From assembly GCA_014729565.1 (NCBI GenBank), contig WJJR01000451.1:1-8376 (forward strand): a stretch of DNA of 8,376 nucleotides, written 5' to 3'. A model generated the notes under the pieces. It was not told the DNA's origin, made no database searches, and saw only the letters and a list, made by a program, of their open reading frames with translations. Numbering within the stretch: the stretch's first letter is position 1; each line of letters starts with the position of its first letter. Below, in pieces: positions 1 to 6,009 of the stretch. Position numbers and translations under genes: made by a program. This DNA is from Candidatus Zixiibacteriota bacterium (GTDB lineage Bacteria > Zixibacteria > MSB-5A5 > WJJR01).

Positions 1-680
1 CCCTCGCTGAACGGCACTTCGCAACCCGAACAGACCGAGCGCTTGATGCGTCCGACCGCTTTCGCGGCTTTGTGCGGCGGGACAAACTGACGCGCGTAAT
101 CGTACACCTGCTGCATGAAATCATCGCGCTCGAAGACATGCGAGACAATACCCCACTCTTCGGCTTCTTCGAACGTGTAGGTCGAGCCGGTGCACATGAG
201 TTCGATTGCACGGGCCTTGCCGACTAAGCGCCCCAAACGCTGCGTGCCGCCGGTTCCGGGGAGCACGCCGAGGGTCACCTCAGGCAATCCGACTTTGCCG
301 GCATCGCGCCGTCCGATACGAATGTCGGCCGCCAATGCGATTTCCAGCCCGCCGCCGACCGTGTGGCCATTGAGCGCCGCGATGACGAGTTTCGGGGTCT
401 GCTCGAAGCGGTTGAGCGTCTCGTTGGCGTGCAAACAGAAATAGTATTTGAACTGTGGGGTAACCGACGAGAGCATTTTGATGTTGGCGCCAGCCGAGAA
501 GAACTTTTCCCCTTCACCGGTGAGAACAATCACGTGGACATTCTCATCGAAGCGCGCGCTGAGAATGGCCTCGTCCAGTTCGCGCATCATCTCATAGGTA
601 TAGGTGTTGGCGGGCGGATCGCACATGGTGATGGTGGCGATGCCCTCGTCCACCTCATATTTGATCAGCTTGTTTTCCAT
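1..680 (-). CDS. Enoyl-CoA hydratase/isomerase (crotonase family), C-terminus cut by window edge
   Basis: Probable enoyl-CoA hydratase, which adds water to trans-2-enoyl-CoA in fatty-acid or related acyl-CoA breakdown. The visible 226 codons begin MENKLIKYEV. The oxyanion-hole segment FSAGANI lies at about residues 61-67. The motif GHTVGGGLE ends with Glu113, and LPEVTLGVLPGTGGTQRL spans about 132-149 with Glu134. These two Glu match the catalytic pair of rat crotonase (Glu144 and Glu164), so hydratase activity is more likely than a pure isomerase. The spacing between them is one residue longer than in the rat enzyme. Family members are about 260 residues, so roughly 30 are missing beyond position 1. 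The ATG start is supported by AGGAGG at 685-690, 4 nt upstream. The gene appears to be transcribed alone from its own promoter. The fold call is firm; the substrate and exact subfamily are not determined. Confidence 0.93.
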   Translation of the reverse strand, partial: MENKLIKYEVDEGIATITMCDPPANTYTYEMMRELDEAILSARFDENVHVIVLTGEGEKFFSAGANIKMLSSVTPQFKYYFCLHANETLNRFEQTPKLVIAALNGHTVGGGLEIALAADIRIGRRDAGKVGLPEVTLGVLPGTGGTQRLGRLVGKARAIELMCTGSTYTFEEAEEWGIVSHVFERDDFMQQVYDYARQFVPPHKAAKAVGRIKRSVCSGCEVPFSE

Positions 681-736
681 TGGTCCTCCTTGAACGTATT
701 GAGACATTGAACATGATTGTCATTTTACAACCCATC

Positions 737-766
737 AAAATATTCGTCGGAGTCGTTGTGAGTCAA
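737..766 (-). promoter_or_regulatory. Candidate sigma70-type promoter of the enoyl-CoA hydratase gene
   Basis: On the minus strand, TTGACT (761-766) and TATTTT (737-742) are separated by 18 nt. The -10 box lies about 56 nt upstream of the start codon. Matches are 5/6 and 4/6 to the E. coli consensus. The overlap of the -35 with an inverted repeat makes a regulated promoter plausible. There is no experimental support. Confidence 0.4.
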
Positions 767-770
767 CGAC
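752..770. promoter_or_regulatory. Inverted repeat, possible operator for the enoyl-CoA hydratase gene
   Basis: GTCGTTG (752-758) and CAACGAC (764-770) form a perfect 7-bp inverted repeat around a 5-nt centre. The site covers the candidate -35 box of the hydratase promoter. Its size and position resemble an operator for a dimeric repressor such as a TetR-family regulator, which often controls acyl-CoA genes. That reading is inference, and no regulator gene is present in the window. Confidence 0.4.
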
Positions 771-792
771 AAAAGAGGTCTGGTTTTATGCG

Positions 793-845
793 GGTGGGTG
801 GTTCTCGCGGTTGCTCGGAACGAGGAACCGCGAGGTTCACCCACC
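793..845. repeat. Palindromic repeat element, copy 1
   Basis: A long imperfect hairpin. GGTGGGTG (793-800) pairs with CACCCACC (838-845). After three weak positions, CTCGCGGTT (804-812) pairs with AACCGCGAG (826-834). CTCG/CGAG (814-817/821-824) closes a 3-nt loop. It shares its outer arms with copy 2 at 865-916. It has no T-tract, so it is a repeat element rather than a classic terminator. It may still affect 3' ends of the genes on either side. Confidence 0.8.
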
Positions 846-864
846 AGATACAGCGACCCTCCAT

Positions 865-916
865 GGTGGGTGGACCTCGTTGCCGCTCTGACGAGCGTCA
901 ACGAGAACCACCCACC
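865..916. repeat. Palindromic repeat element, copy 2
   Basis: GGTGGGTGG (865-873) pairs with CCACCCACC (908-916). After two mismatches, CTCGTTG (876-882) pairs with CAACGAG (899-905). CGCTC (884-888) pairs with GAGCG (893-897) around a 4-nt loop. It lies about 30 nt downstream of the stop of the minus-strand gene at 946. The right arm (902-917) is also a perfect 16-nt complement of the left arm of copy 1 (792-807), so the whole 792-917 block can fold as nested or as two separate hairpins. Confidence 0.8.
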
Positions 917-945
917 CTACATCTCTGGGGCTCGCTCTCCCACGC

Positions 946-1473
946 CTATGATATGATCACGTTTTGATTGACCGTGTCGGCGGCCATGAGGATGAGAAGA
1001 TACCAGCCGAGGCAGGCCAGCAACGGGGTGCGGGTGCTTTCGCTGGCGGCCTCTTCGAGGATTATCGTTCCCTTCGCCTGACCGATCATTTGGGGGTTGC
1101 GGAAACGGATTAAAGGAGTCTTGTCGTCGGTGACGAATTCCCAGGCGCCGGTCCAGAAACTGGTGCTCAACCAGCGATAGATGGCGCCCTCGGTGAATCG
1201 CAACGTGCCCGCGCCGGAGAGGTTAATCTCCATCGCGGCGAGATCGTCGCTGTTGCCGGGAATGCGAATATTGACGTGGGGACGCAGGAACCCGCCGCGT
1301 TTGAATGTCCACTCACCGTCGGCCGTGGTGGCGTGCGCCAGCGATCCGGTCGGTTTTTCCCACACCAGTGTCGCCAACAACTCGTCGCCGGCTCTCAACT
1401 CATACTCCATGCGAAAGTGCTTCGGTTGGTCCCACACCAGTTCGTTGGATTCGATGTCGGCGAATCGTTTCAT
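946..1473 (-). CDS. Unknown protein, 175 aa, beta-rich body with C-terminal membrane anchor
   Basis: I do not recognise the family with confidence. The first ~140 residues alternate polar and hydrophobic positions and carry motifs such as GSLAHATTADGEWTFKRGGF (43-62) and LRFTEGAIYRWLSTSFW (91-107). This looks like an all-beta domain, faintly like the tubby C-terminal/LURP-one fold. Residues about 149-166 (TPLLACLGWYLLILMAAD) form one hydrophobic segment near the end, suggesting a tail-anchored membrane protein facing the cytoplasm. There is no signal peptide. The start ATG is 13 nt after the stop of the beta-barrel-like gene, so it is probably the last gene of that transcript, although no clear SD precedes it. 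The stop is TAG, followed by the palindromic repeats. The coding call is good; the function is unknown. Confidence 0.75.
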   Translation of the reverse strand: MKRFADIESNELVWDQPKHFRMEYELRAGDELLATLVWEKPTGSLAHATTADGEWTFKRGGFLRPHVNIRIPGNSDDLAAMEINLSGAGTLRFTEGAIYRWLSTSFWTGAWEFVTDDKTPLIRFRNPQMIGQAKGTIILEEAASESTRTPLLACLGWYLLILMAADTVNQNVIIS

Positions 1474-1486
1474 GACATGTGAAACA

Positions 1487-1975
1487 TTACAGACTGAAGA
1501 GCGCCCCTACAATCAGTTTTAGATCGGGAATGTCACCGATGCCGAACCGGGATTCGATGTAGTACGACGATTCCGCGCGAATCGGCACCCGCATTCCGGC
1601 GCCAAGACTGATACCGATCTCGGTGTCGCTGTCCCCGTTATCGGGACTGAAGTACGAGACCGTTGGTCCGCCCAACGCGTAGAAACTCACATTCGTGTTG
1701 GGCAGATTCGGCAGATTGACCTGAAAGTCGCCGTTAATCGACACTACAGTCTGATCATTTCCGAGACCGAATTCAATTCCGGGGACGAAACCGACGCCCT
1801 TGGTGAGTAGGCCGGCTTTCCCCTGTGCGCCAAGCACTACCTGATCGGGTTCGAAACTGACACCGGCACGCGGCCCGGCCATCAGCGCCGACGCCGGTGA
1901 CGCGCCAACGGCCACAAGGCCAATCACAACAAAGAAACACACAGTGGTTTTAGCGATGCGATGATGTCGTATCAC
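1487..1975 (-). CDS. Secreted outer-membrane beta-barrel-like protein, 162 aa
   Basis: Residues 1-30 form a signal peptide: basic HHRIAK, then a hydrophobic core VCFFVVIGLVAVG, ending ASPASA for signal peptidase I. The mature part has alternating glycine- and aromatic-rich strands (GVSFEPD, VGFVPGIEFGLG, VSFYALGGPTVSYFSP, YYIESRFGIG) and ends LIVGALFSL. This resembles the terminal strand of small OmpX/OprF-type barrels, though most end in F. The start is GTG, chosen because AAAGGAGG (1981-1988) lies 5 nt upstream. The first 26 nt overlap the end of the upstream LapA-domain gene, implying translational coupling. The likely place is the outer membrane. Ligand or role is not evident; a porin-family or structural protein fits. 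Confidence 0.82.
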   Translation of the reverse strand: MIRHHRIAKTTVCFFVVIGLVAVGASPASALMAGPRAGVSFEPDQVVLGAQGKAGLLTKGVGFVPGIEFGLGNDQTVVSINGDFQVNLPNLPNTNVSFYALGGPTVSYFSPDNGDSDTEIGISLGAGMRVPIRAESSYYIESRFGIGDIPDLKLIVGALFSL

Positions 1976-2192
1976 GTGAGCCTCCTTTGCCCCTTCTACG
2001 AGACACCTGCACCATTCGCATCACATATCCACCAGTAAACCCAATAAGCCCCACAAGCAACAGCAGGGGAACCTGGGAGATTTGCAAACGCCAGAACAGA
2101 AATCGTAAGGTGACAACTTGCGTATTTTGTGCCACAACGATGAGAAAGACAACCAGTAGGCCCAGAAGGATGTACGCTTTGGCATCCTGCAT
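1950..2192 (-). CDS. Small LapA-domain (DUF1049) inner-membrane protein, 80 aa
   Basis: It begins MQDAKAYILLGLLVVFLIVV and has two membrane segments (about residues 7-21 and 41-59). They are joined by QNTQVVTLRFLFWRLQISQV, the N-T-x-x-V-x-x-x-FLFW-x-x-x-x-SQVPLLLL pattern typical of the LapA/DUF1049 domain. The tail is short and basic (SRRRGKGGSR). In E. coli LapA sits in the inner membrane and works with LapB; this copy is not next to lapB and its partner is unknown. The ATG at 2192 has only a weak SD (GGAG at 2201-2204, 8 nt away). It lies 25 nt after the TPR-like gene, and its 3' end overlaps the GTG of the barrel-like gene by 26 nt. It is distinct from the second LapA-type gene at 6144. 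Confidence 0.85.
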   Translation of the reverse strand: MQDAKAYILLGLLVVFLIVVAQNTQVVTLRFLFWRLQISQVPLLLLVGLIGFTGGYVMRMVQVSRRRGKGGSRDTTSSHR

Positions 2193-2217
2193 GATCGAGA
2201 CTCCGTCTGACCGGAAT

Positions 2218-2697
2218 TTACGCGATGGAGTTAAGATCGTCGAGCAGCATCTTCTTGTTGTCGTCCTCCTCGATGCCTTCGGCCGCTTCCCTCGCCAGTG
2301 CGAGATAATGATCGCGTTCGGTTTTGTTGCGGGCGACCGACGCCGACCGTGCGAGCGTTTCGTAGGCGTAGGCCCGATCAAACGCACCCAGATCGTTGTC
2401 CTCGACCAGGCTGAGACACCGGAGGCCGTGATATTTCGACGGTTCCGGTGAATTCAACTCGGCGTAGACACGCGAGACCTGCCACTCCCCGCGCGCGCGG
2501 TGGACCGCTTCGCCGATGATGCCCCAATGGTAGCGCGACGCGTGCGCCGCATGCACCATTTCATCGTCCTCTTCAATCGTACGGTCCTCGTTTTCGAGGA
2601 GCGTCCATACGTGATTGAAGCAGTCCTTGGCGAACTTTTCGTGGCTTTCGTATTCAGTCAGTTTCTGTTCCTCGGACATTTGCACCTCTGGTTCCAT
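2218..2697 (-). CDS. TPR-like all-helical protein of unknown function, 159 aa
   Basis: A soluble, acidic, mostly helical protein with no signal peptide or membrane segment. Around residues 46-80 it has EMVHAAHASRYHW followed by HRARGEWQVSRVYAELN. Later come AFDRAYAYETLARSASVARN and a HYLALAREAAEGIEEDDNK helix. The Ala/Tyr/Leu spacing resembles tetratricopeptide helix pairs, and similar uncharacterised proteins with an HAAHAS.YHW motif are known from several phyla (recollection, not a search). ATG at 2697 was chosen because GGAG (2705-2708) lies 7 nt upstream. A GTG at 2700 and an ATG at 2679 (preceded by GAGG) are alternatives. The gene lies 42 nt after the ferritin-like gene and 25 nt before the LapA-domain gene. 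A protein-binding role is only a guess. Confidence 0.8.
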   Translation of the reverse strand: MEPEVQMSEEQKLTEYESHEKFAKDCFNHVWTLLENEDRTIEEDDEMVHAAHASRYHWGIIGEAVHRARGEWQVSRVYAELNSPEPSKYHGLRCLSLVEDNDLGAFDRAYAYETLARSASVARNKTERDHYLALAREAAEGIEEDDNKKMLLDDLNSIA

Positions 2698-2739
2698 CAC
2701 TTCACTCCATGCGCGTACCGGCGCGCGCTCATCATCGGC

Positions 2740-3171
2740 TTACTTGCCGAGTAAGGTATTCACTTCGTCAACGGCTTTAAGCTCATCCATGTAGATGTGC
2801 ATAAGCGTATGCGTAAAAACCGGGTGTTCCTTCACGAGCGGCATGATTTCCTTGTACGTCTTCGCGGCCGTCGTTTCGGTCTTCAACGCTTCTTCGAGCA
2901 TGACTTTCCAGTCTTCGGTATGCACGATGGCGGTGCTGTCACGGTCGGTGACCGCGGTTCCATCGAGCTGGGCGATGATGTCGCGGACTTGCTTGGCATG
3001 GCCGATCGATTCGGTGGCTTCTTCCTCAAAGTGCTCACCCAGCGGAACACTCTCCAGGCCCTTCACGTAGGCGGCGTAATGGGCATACATCGCGTGAGCG
3101 CGCAGTTCCCAACCCAGCGCCTTGTTCAGCATGTCGAGCAGCTTGTCCTTCTCTTTGATTTCGATGATCAT
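2740..3171 (-). CDS. Ferritin-like (bacterioferritin-type) protein, 143 aa, incomplete diiron ligand set
   Basis: A four-helix ferritin-like protein, possibly for iron oxidation/storage or redox protection. Helix 1 has LNKALGWELRAHAMYAHY with Glu22 at the place of bacterioferritin Glu18. Helix 2 has EEEATESIGHAKQVRD with His58 (=His54). Helix 3 has TETTAAKTY with Glu99 (=Glu94). Helix 4 has YMDELKAVDEV with Glu130 (=Glu127). By my hand alignment Glu51 is replaced by Ser55, with Glu54 next to it, and His130 by Ala133. The site is therefore not the standard bacterioferritin one. I see no clear haem-ligand Met. The length is slightly under the usual ~155 residues. AGGAG (3183-3187) lies 11 nt before the ATG. 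It sits between pepA (45 nt) and the TPR-like gene (42 nt). Confidence 0.85.
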   Translation of the reverse strand: MIIEIKEKDKLLDMLNKALGWELRAHAMYAHYAAYVKGLESVPLGEHFEEEATESIGHAKQVRDIIAQLDGTAVTDRDSTAIVHTEDWKVMLEEALKTETTAAKTYKEIMPLVKEHPVFTHTLMHIYMDELKAVDEVNTLLGK

Positions 3172-3216
3172 GATTCGTTGGTCTCCTACAACTCAGGTGT
3201 TGTTGATGTTATCACT

Positions 3217-4707
3217 CTATTTCTGTCGCAGGAATTCGATCAGCAATCGCGCACCGAATCCGCTGGCGCCTTTCGGCGTGTACGGATTGCCCGACTTGAG
3301 CAGATCGATGCCTGCGATATCAATGTGCATCCACGGATAGTCGCCGACGAAGCGTTGCAGAATGCGTGCGGCAATCGACGCGCCACCGTACCGTCCGCCG
3401 CCGTTGCGCATGTCGGCCACCGGTGATTTGAATTTCTCGTCGTAATCGGGATGCAGCGGCATCCGCCAGACTTTTTCACCGCTGACATCCGATGCTTTCT
3501 CCAGGCGTTTGGCGGCCTTGTTATCGGTGGCAAAGTAGCCGCCGTAAACGTCTCCCAACGCGACTGCCATCGCCCCGGTCAGTGTCGCGCAGTCAATGAT
3601 CAGCTTCGGTTCATAGCGCTGGACATAGTGCAACCCATCGGCAAGAATCATCCGTCCCTCGGCATCGGTCGACATGATTTCAACCGTCAGTCCCGACATG
3701 GTGCGGACAACGTCGCCGGGACGGTACGCGGTGCCGGACGGCATGTTTTCGACGAGGGGTGTGACCGCGACCAGATTGACCGGCAGTTTCAACTTCGCCG
3801 CCGCACAGATTGTCGAAATCATCACCGCGGAGCCCATCATGTCACCGCGCATTTCCCACATGTCGGCGGTGGGCTTGATGGAAATGCCGCCGCTGTCGAA
3901 CGTGACGCCTTTGCCGACGAGGGCGACATCGACTGCCTTCGCACGTCCCTTGCGGCCGTTGTATTGCATGACCAAAAATTGCGGTTCGTTGTTGGATCCA
4001 CCGCCCACGGCCAGGACTGCCCCCATCTTCATCTTCTTGAGGTCGCTCAATCCCAGCACCTGCAGCTTCACCCCCGCGTCGCGGCAAAATGTCCCGGCCT
4101 TCGTCGCATACGACTTCGGAAACAGATCATTCGCCGGAGCGTTGGTCAGATCGCGCACACGACAGGTGGCTTCGCCGAGAACTTTGCCGTTATCGACGGC
4201 ATTCGTAACCCGGCGACGACGCTTGCCGTCGGGTTCCCACAGGGTGAAGGATTCGATTTGTGGTGTCAGACCCGATCTCTCGGAAATGCATTCGTCGTAG
4301 AGATAGTTGCCCATCATCGCGGCGGCGACGGCGTTCTCGGTAATCGCGGTGACGTCGTTACCGGGCACAACCGGTGCGACCAGTGATTTGAATGAGCGAC
4401 CGCGCGCGGTCTGAACCGCGGTACCGTAGGCGCGGCGCAGTGCTTCCATGTCGAGACGGCGGCGCGGCCCAATCCCGACCAGTACGGCACGCGTCCCGTC
4501 GGTAGCCACGGCCATGGCGGTCGAATTCGCTCTGCCGACAAAGTCACCGGCGTCACAGCGGGCCTTGATGGCATCCTGAAGGGGTTCGGAGAGATCTTTG
4601 GTCCAGGCGGGAATCGCCGCCGGCTCGCCGTGCACAAAGACGGCAACGGGCGACTCGGCCGACAGATCGTCCAACGATGCTCCCGAGACATTGATTGTCA
4701 ACTCCAT
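3217..4707 (-). CDS. pepA: Leucyl aminopeptidase PepA (M17 family), 496 aa
   Basis: A cytosolic dinuclear-metal aminopeptidase that removes N-terminal residues in peptide turnover. The length is close to E. coli PepA (503). The N-terminal macro-like domain is about residues 1-170 and the catalytic domain about 180-496. The metal and catalytic residues are all present: VGKGVTFDSGGISIK gives Lys266, Asp271 and Lys278; EMRGDMMG gives Asp289; STDAEGR gives Asp348, Glu350 and Arg352. The M17 signature is usually NTDAEGRL and here reads STDAEGRM, two conservative departures. The ATG at 4707 was chosen over an upstream in-frame start at 4755 because AGGAGG (4713-4718) lies 5 nt before it and the N-terminus then matches the family. 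It appears to be the first gene of the six-gene minus-strand run. I could not identify a convincing promoter in the 127 nt upstream. Confidence 0.95.
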   Translation of the reverse strand: MELTINVSGASLDDLSAESPVAVFVHGEPAAIPAWTKDLSEPLQDAIKARCDAGDFVGRANSTAMAVATDGTRAVLVGIGPRRRLDMEALRRAYGTAVQTARGRSFKSLVAPVVPGNDVTAITENAVAAAMMGNYLYDECISERSGLTPQIESFTLWEPDGKRRRRVTNAVDNGKVLGEATCRVRDLTNAPANDLFPKSYATKAGTFCRDAGVKLQVLGLSDLKKMKMGAVLAVGGGSNNEPQFLVMQYNGRKGRAKAVDVALVGKGVTFDSGGISIKPTADMWEMRGDMMGSAVMISTICAAAKLKLPVNLVAVTPLVENMPSGTAYRPGDVVRTMSGLTVEIMSTDAEGRMILADGLHYVQRYEPKLIIDCATLTGAMAVALGDVYGGYFATDNKAAKRLEKASDVSGEKVWRMPLHPDYDEKFKSPVADMRNGGGRYGGASIAARILQRFVGDYPWMHIDIAGIDLLKSGNPYTPKGASGFGARLLIEFLRQK

Positions 4708-4834
4708 GCGACCCTCCTCTATCCGATCACGGTCCAACACGCAACAGCCGGGCAATCAACCACACCCAGCGGGTGCAACCAAGTGCTTTTTCAGGATTCC
4801 GGGGTGATCGCGTAGATGCCGATCTGTCACCGTC

Positions 4835-5038
4835 TTATGCAACTGGCGGACGCGGGACTGGGCGCAATAAGGCAATCCAGCCTCCCAAGCCGTAAGTGAC
4901 ATGAAAAGCCGCCAAATGAAACGGTAAGAGCGGGATTGCCCACAGCGGCCCTCGTGGAACGGTTACCGCAATTGTGTGACCGAAAACGAGCGCCGCATAA
5001 CACACAGTTAAACCAAGCAGCGTGTAGAGGGCGATGGT
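4835..5038 (-). pseudogene. In-frame continuation of the glycosyltransferase after an internal TAG (67 codons)
   Basis: Directly after the TAG at 5039-5041, the same frame runs open for 67 codons to a TAA at 4835-4837. It starts TIALYTLLGLTVCYAALVFG, a membrane helix. It continues with GPLWAIPLLPFHLAAFHVTY and GLGGWIALLRP, and ends PVPRPPVA. ExoA-like family 2 glycosyltransferases commonly end in several membrane helices containing an H..YG.G segment, and this matches that part. Joined to the upstream piece, the protein would be 343 residues, the normal size. There is no start codon or SD for separate translation. It is either the severed 3' end of a broken gene, the result of a base error, or a readthrough extension. 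Confidence 0.8.
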
Positions 5039-5866
5039 CTAGAAGAATGATGCAATGACCAGTGCCAATCCGACAAGAAGCGCCGCCATCGGCGCCACAT
5101 GATACCATTGCGCCGACGGTTTACCCAGCTTCCAGCTCCAGACTGTCCAACTGGCGTTTCCCCAGGCCCGCTTCCAGAGGCCGGCGGGGGTCGCGGGAGC
5201 AAGATACTGGACGGTCGATTGAACCTGATAGAACCGAACACCACGTTCGCGCAGCCGCCGAATCAGGTCATTGTCCTGATTGCGCACCAGCCGCTCATCG
5301 AGACCGCCGATGTCGATCAACGTCTGTCGGTCGAACAGGGCGAAATTCACGGTCGACGCCCAACCCGAGCGGTTATCCCATCGCCAGGGAGCGAGACCGG
5401 TTCCGATCGGTGAACGCAGAACCATTGCATTGATGATACCGGCTGTCCCCTCTCCATCGACCAGCAACCGTCCGCCGACCGCAACATTGTCATGACGGAT
5501 GAATTCACGCGCCAATGTCGATAAATAGTCGGGCGCCAGTGCGCAGTGGCCTGAGATCCACAAGACCGCCGGCGCAGCGGTCGACTGGAGAGCCAAATTG
5601 ACGGCCGCCGGTGTCACACGGTGTGGATTGTGAAGGATTGTGATTGTGGCATCCGGGATCGGCACGGAATCAACCACGTCTCGCCATGCGTCGGTTGAGC
5701 CGCCGTCAACAATCATGACCTCAAGCAGTGATCGTGGATAGTCCTGCGCGGCGATCGATGCCAGGGTCCGCGAGAGCGTGCGTGCCTCGTTCAGGATCGG
5801 AATGATGATCGCAATGCGACGCTGATCGTCGCCAACGGGTGATCGCGATTCAGGATTGGCGGACAT
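5039..5866 (-). CDS. Family 2 glycosyltransferase (ExoA-like), ended by an internal in-frame TAG, 275 aa
   Basis: A membrane-linked glycosyltransferase that would move a sugar from a nucleotide donor onto a lipid-linked or polysaccharide acceptor. The GT-A domain starts RIAIIIPILNEARTLSRTLAS (about 17-37). Nucleotide-binding VDGGSTD is at 53-59. The acceptor-side motif GGLDERLVRNQDNDLIRRLRERG is at 187-209 with acidic Asp198/Asp200. Residues about 257-274 begin the first C-terminal membrane helix, where TAG cuts the frame. At WISGHCALAPDYL (103-115) the position that usually holds the metal-binding Asp of a DGH/DAH-type motif is Ser. The ATG at 5866 has no visible SD, and no other in-frame start is evident. 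The gene lies 43 nt downstream of the tRNA-Arg gene. The continuation is described separately. Activity of the truncated form is uncertain. Confidence 0.85.
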   Translation of the reverse strand: MSANPESRSPVGDDQRRIAIIIPILNEARTLSRTLASIAAQDYPRSLLEVMIVDGGSTDAWRDVVDSVPIPDATITILHNPHRVTPAAVNLALQSTAAPAVLWISGHCALAPDYLSTLAREFIRHDNVAVGGRLLVDGEGTAGIINAMVLRSPIGTGLAPWRWDNRSGWASTVNFALFDRQTLIDIGGLDERLVRNQDNDLIRRLRERGVRFYQVQSTVQYLAPATPAGLWKRAWGNASWTVWSWKLGKPSAQWYHVAPMAALLVGLALVIASFF

Positions 5867-5909
5867 GCGGGCTTTGGCGACAGGTTCGGCGGGCGGTTGT
5901 GACTGACAA

Positions 5910-5981
5910 TACCCCCGCCAGGAATCGAACCTGGATTACCAGCTCCGGAGGCTGGTGCGTTATCCGTTACACCACGGGGGC
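5910..5981 (-). tRNA. tRNA-Arg (anticodon CCG)
   Basis: A full cloverleaf on the minus strand. The acceptor GCCCCCG (5975-5981) pairs with CGGGGGT (5911-5917), with a G-U pair at the first position and A as discriminator (5910). The anticodon stem CCAGC/GCTGG encloses the loop CTCCGGA, giving anticodon CCG (5946-5948 on the plus strand), which reads the Arg codon CGG. The T arm is CCAGG-TTCGATT-CCTGG. No CCA tail is encoded. It is transcribed away from lapAB and toward the glycosyltransferase. Confidence 0.95.
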
Positions 5982-6009
5982 ATGGCCGTGCCATCACGGC
6001 TCTGATCCT

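Noticed and set aside
680..967. Plus-strand 95-codon frame through the palindromic repeats
   Set aside because: It is made mostly of repeat sequence and runs into the 3' end of the gene at 946; there is no SD or domain.
2797..3426. Plus-strand open frame of 209 codons opposite the ferritin-like gene and the end of pepA
   Set aside because: It spans two real minus-strand genes and their gap, has no SD and no recognisable domain.
3451..4386. Long plus-strand open frame (311 codons) opposite pepA
   Set aside because: It is antisense to clear M17 catalytic sequence. Its translation is rich in Arg, His and Gly with no family pattern, and it comes from codon bias of the real gene.
4708..4755. Upstream in-frame start for pepA adding 16 residues
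   Set aside because: It would place the strong AGGAGG at 4713-4718 inside the gene, and the added residues do not look like a PepA N-terminus.
5039..5041. TAG as a reassigned sense codon genome-wide
   Set aside because: pepA and the gene at 946 end in TAG at natural places, and readthrough there gives only short or repeat-derived tails. No suppressor tRNA is seen.
4827..5108. Minus-strand 93-codon frame across the glycosyltransferase 3' part
   Set aside because: It is shifted relative to the glycosyltransferase frame. The in-frame continuation after the TAG reads as membrane helices of the family, so this shifted frame is a shadow.
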